Source: Clostridia bacterium (GTDB lineage Bacteria > Bacillota > Clostridia > Oscillospirales > Acutalibacteraceae). Taken from it: 21,180 bases of DNA. Positions 19,971 through 21,180 of this stretch are shown one piece after another. The notes below the pieces were generated by a model. The model searched no databases and had not been told where the DNA came from. It worked only from the letters and a program-made list of their open reading frames with translations. Location: the NCBI GenBank assembly GCA_900769775.1, contig CAAGHT010000070.1, forward strand, positions 1 to 21,180, given 5' to 3'. How positions within the stretch are numbered: position 1 is the first letter of the stretch; each line of letters opens with the position of its first letter. The position numbers and the translations under genes were made by a program.

Positions 19971-21180
19971 TCAGCTTAAATAATTATCGGGCAGATCATT
20001 TTCAAGTAAAACTACGGTATTCGAGTCCGTAAACTGTGAATAGATTTCCATAGCGTTTTTAAAGGACTCTGCAACAAAGAGGTTTTCTTCGTTATATCCA
20101 GCTTCTCTTGCGCCGTCAAGCAGCGGCAGAGACCTCTGTTTTCCAACAAAGATTATCTTGTCCGAAACCCTTGCGGCTGCGGCACCGAGCGCCTTGTTGC
20201 ACTCATATTCCTTTTCGCCGAGTTCAACAAGTCCGGGTGTTATAATCACCTTTTGCATACCCTCAAAGGAGGCAAGCACATTTACTGCTTCAAGACAACC
20301 CTCGGGGTTTGCGTTATATGCATCATCAATAAGCAGAGAGCCTCGGACCGAGGTTTTCATCTCAAGTCGGTGCTCTACGGGAGCAAGTCGGGAAACCGCA
20401 AAGGCAATATTCTTCGGAGAAACTCCCATATTGTAAGCAAGCGCCGCGGCACCCACAATATTCAGCACATTGTGTCTGCCGAGCAGCTTTGTAGAAACCG
20501 AAACTGTCTCGCCGTCAAGTACAAGGTCAAAGCTCGCGCCGTTTCTGCCACCCTTTATATTCTCAGCACGGTAGGGGAGAGAGGGGTCGGTGCCGTAGAG
20601 CTGAATATCGGTGCCCTTTGCCTTTTCTTTTATAATTTCGTTATCGCCGTTTGCAAAGATATGTGACTTATCAGTAATAGCATCGGCAAGCTCAAACTTT
20701 GTAGCGGCTACCGTTTCTATCGAGCCAAAGGTATCAAGGTGCTGAGGGCCAACCGAGGTTATAATGCCATATTCGGGAGCGGCAATATCGCAGATTTCCT
20801 TAATATCACCCTTTTTCTTAGCCCCCATCTCACATACGAAAATTTCACAGTCGGCGCGCATAGATTCGCGAACCGTGCGAACAACACCCATAGGTGTATT
20901 AAAGCTTTCGGGAGTGTGAAGTGTGTTAAACTGCTCCGAGAGCATACGGGACAGAATATATTTTGTGCCCGTTTTTCCGTAAGAGCCGGTAACGCCGACT
21001 ACCGTGAGTGACGGCACAGAACGGAGAATTCTTTTCGCATCATTTATATAATGATTTGAAATCGCTTTTTCGGCAGGCTTTAAGCAGAAAAGCGTTATAA
21101 GGCAGAGTGCCTCGGGAATAATAAGTAAAACGAAGAATAGGGTGTAGCAAACGAGGGCAACAATGCCGCCGAAGATAACG
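19971..21180 (-). CDS. murF: MurF-type Mur ligase with N-terminal membrane segment (5' end outside window)
   Basis: Adds D-Ala-D-Ala to the UDP-MurNAc-tripeptide. The ATP loop is TGSYGKTGTK, then the SVGPQHLDTFGSIETVAATKFE block, then the MurF-type IDDAYNANPEG. A GTG at 21017 could start the catalytic part, but the frame stays open for 54 more codons to the window edge and reads as coding. It contains a hydrophobic stretch (GGIVALVCYTLFFVLLII, then ALCLITLFCL), then NHYINDAKRILRS and the Mur core. I see no room between this and the ATP loop for the usual N-terminal UDP-binding domain of MurF. A membrane-anchored Mur ligase variant is therefore likely. First of a murF-ddl-CDF series. Confidence 0.88.
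   Translation of the reverse strand, partial: VIFGGIVALVCYTLFFVLLIIPEALCLITLFCLKPAEKAISNHYINDAKRILRSVPSLTVVGVTGSYGKTGTKYILSRMLSEQFNTLHTPESFNTPMGVVRTVRESMRADCEIFVCEMGAKKKGDIKEICDIAAPEYGIITSVGPQHLDTFGSIETVAATKFELADAITDKSHIFANGDNEIIKEKAKGTDIQLYGTDPSLPYRAENIKGGRNGASFDLVLDGETVSVSTKLLGRHNVLNIVGAAALAYNMGVSPKNIAFAVSRLAPVEHRLEMKTSVRGSLLIDDAYNANPEGCLEAVNVLASFEGMQKVIITPGLVELGEKEYECNKALGAAAARVSDKIIFVGKQRSLPLLDGAREAGYNEENLFVAESFKNAMEIYSQFTDSNTVVLLENDLPDNYLS

Overview
The window looks like a chromosomal segment of a low-to-mid GC Gram-positive anaerobe of the class Clostridia, probably a gut member of the Oscillospirales or a related order. The basis is the rpmH-rnpA-yidD-yidC-jag order, NrdR, the clostridial types of GltX and GlnS, strong AAGGAGG-type ribosome sites, TTGACA/TATAAT promoters with 17-bp spacers, and many U-tailed terminators. 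No rRNA, tRNA, CRISPR array or insertion sequence is visible. The assignment is inference; no database was searched.

Layout. 1-3600: a small amino-sugar locus. A Gfo/Idh/MocA-fold enzyme with GH109-like motifs and a sugar nucleotidyltransferase run on the minus strand. A NahK-like sugar 1-kinase is divergent on the plus strand. Together they could release, activate and convert an N-acetylhexosamine into a UDP-sugar. 3600-6340: glyA and rarA, with a repeat element filling the gap between them. 6340-6850: an AT-rich cassette with an unlisted 53-residue ORF divergent from an HTH regulator over a multi-site operator. 6930-8600: a ZIP metal transporter and a YhcC-type radical SAM protein (minus). 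8660-11300: rpmH-rnpA-yidD-yidC-jag, without dnaA or mnmE/mnmG beside it. 11445-12053: a cyclophilin (minus). 12190-16790: nrdR-gltX-glnS-Nif3-like. 16790-17595: a second AT-rich cassette, a SLOG-like protein divergent from an XRE regulator, bracketed by two copies of one terminator hairpin. 17596-21180: murF (open at the window edge), ddl and a cation diffusion facilitator, tightly linked on the minus strand.

Two patterns stand out. First, intergenic elements made of arms of exactly four 7-bp units, usually ending in AATT, start directly at the U-run of a terminator or at a stop codon. Two complete elements share a hairpin core with compensated stem changes. Second, both small regulator cassettes have the same plan: hairpin, cargo gene reading left, operator, HTH gene reading right, matching hairpin. 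Each looks like a removable unit placed between older housekeeping genes.
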